This document shows, piece by piece, positions 5,233-5,314 of a stretch of 5,314 nt of DNA. The number at the start of each line of letters is the position of its first letter. Position 1 is the stretch's first letter. The notes below the pieces were generated by a model, which saw only the letters and a list, made by a program, of their open reading frames with translations, did no database searches and was not told where the DNA came from. Source of the stretch: Deinococcus alpinitundrae (GTDB taxonomy: Bacteria > Deinococcota > Deinococci > Deinococcales > Deinococcaceae); contig NZ_WXZL01000060.1 of assembly GCF_009982895.1 (NCBI RefSeq), forward strand, positions 1-5,314, written 5' to 3'. The translations under genes were made by a program, and so were the position numbers.

Positions 5233-5314
5233 TTGCTGGTAGGGCGTAATCGAGGAGCAATGGGAGCAGATCGCCTGAAGTTCAGGCCACCTGTTGTACG
5301 ACGGCCTTCCAGCT
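5217..5314. mobile_element. Probable insertion sequence end, continuing beyond the window
   Basis: From about 5217 the sequence no longer encodes the molybdoenzyme and starts with the putative terminal repeat. Only 98 bases are visible, too few to name a family. A minus-strand frame ends in SWKAVVQQVA followed by a stop at 5276-5278, which could be the tail of a transposase with a roughly 60-base untranslated end. A plus-strand ATG at 5260 preceded by GAGGAG (spacing only 2) is an alternative beginning. A 15-base palindrome GCCTGAA-G-TTCAGGC lies at 5273-5287. The element call rests on the gene break plus the repeat and remains an inference. Confidence 0.45.

Noticed and set aside
5034..5249. 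Complete 71-residue plus-strand ORF
   Set aside because: Its residues after about position 18 are the second half of the frameshifted molybdoenzyme fragment and its end reads into the putative element. It is not an independent gene.
1..5314. tRNA, rRNA, CRISPR array or phage-defence genes
   Set aside because: No regularly spaced repeats, cloverleaf-like segment with the usual T-arm sequence, or recognisable defence protein motifs were seen on either strand.

Overview
This is a GC-rich bacterial window that looks like Deinococcus or a close relative. No rRNA or marker gene is present, so that is an inference from gene types: a DUF1003 protein with a Cys-pair N-terminus, a three-BON-domain protein without signal peptide, a BTAD-type regulator and a sulfite-oxidase-like molybdoenzyme fragment. 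The mix of small uncharacterised genes, a broken gene and a probable mobile-element edge suggests an accessory region or secondary replicon rather than a core operon.

Layout. Everything up to about 3644 is on the minus strand. 1-524 is the N-terminal part of a BTAD/SARP-like regulator that runs off the left edge. 525-992 has no convincing gene; it holds an 11-bp inverted repeat and a possible decayed reading frame. 993-1703 (perhaps to 1796) encodes a DUF1003 two-helix membrane protein. Transcriptionally upstream of it lie several small genes: a doubtful single-helix ORF (1793-2005), a 58-residue two-helix membrane protein (2075-2251), and two soluble hypothetical proteins (2307-2552 and 2549-2863) joined by an ATGA overlap. 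A perfect 15-bp stem-loop (2905-2944) separates this group from the BON protein gene (2976-3644). A second perfect stem-loop (3746-3781) lies upstream of the BON gene.

The plus-strand part starts after a gap of nearly 490 bases. A short-chain dehydrogenase/reductase (4131-4955) has an ideal ribosome binding site. Eleven bases after its stop begins an internal fragment of a molybdopterin-dependent oxidoreductase, with a one-base frameshift and both ends missing. This fragment stops where a 17-base sequence occurs (5216-5232) that is nearly identical to 3902-3918 in the gap before the dehydrogenase. The simplest reading is that an insertion sequence starts near 5217 and continues out of the window, and that a related terminus lies at 3902.

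Working together: the DUF1003, BON and small membrane proteins fit an envelope or stress-related minus-strand cluster, but their functions are not known and the link is only inferred from strand and spacing. I see no defence system, CRISPR array, RNA gene or biosynthetic cluster. The most interesting points are the repeat pair bracketing the dehydrogenase and the coupled run of small unknown genes.
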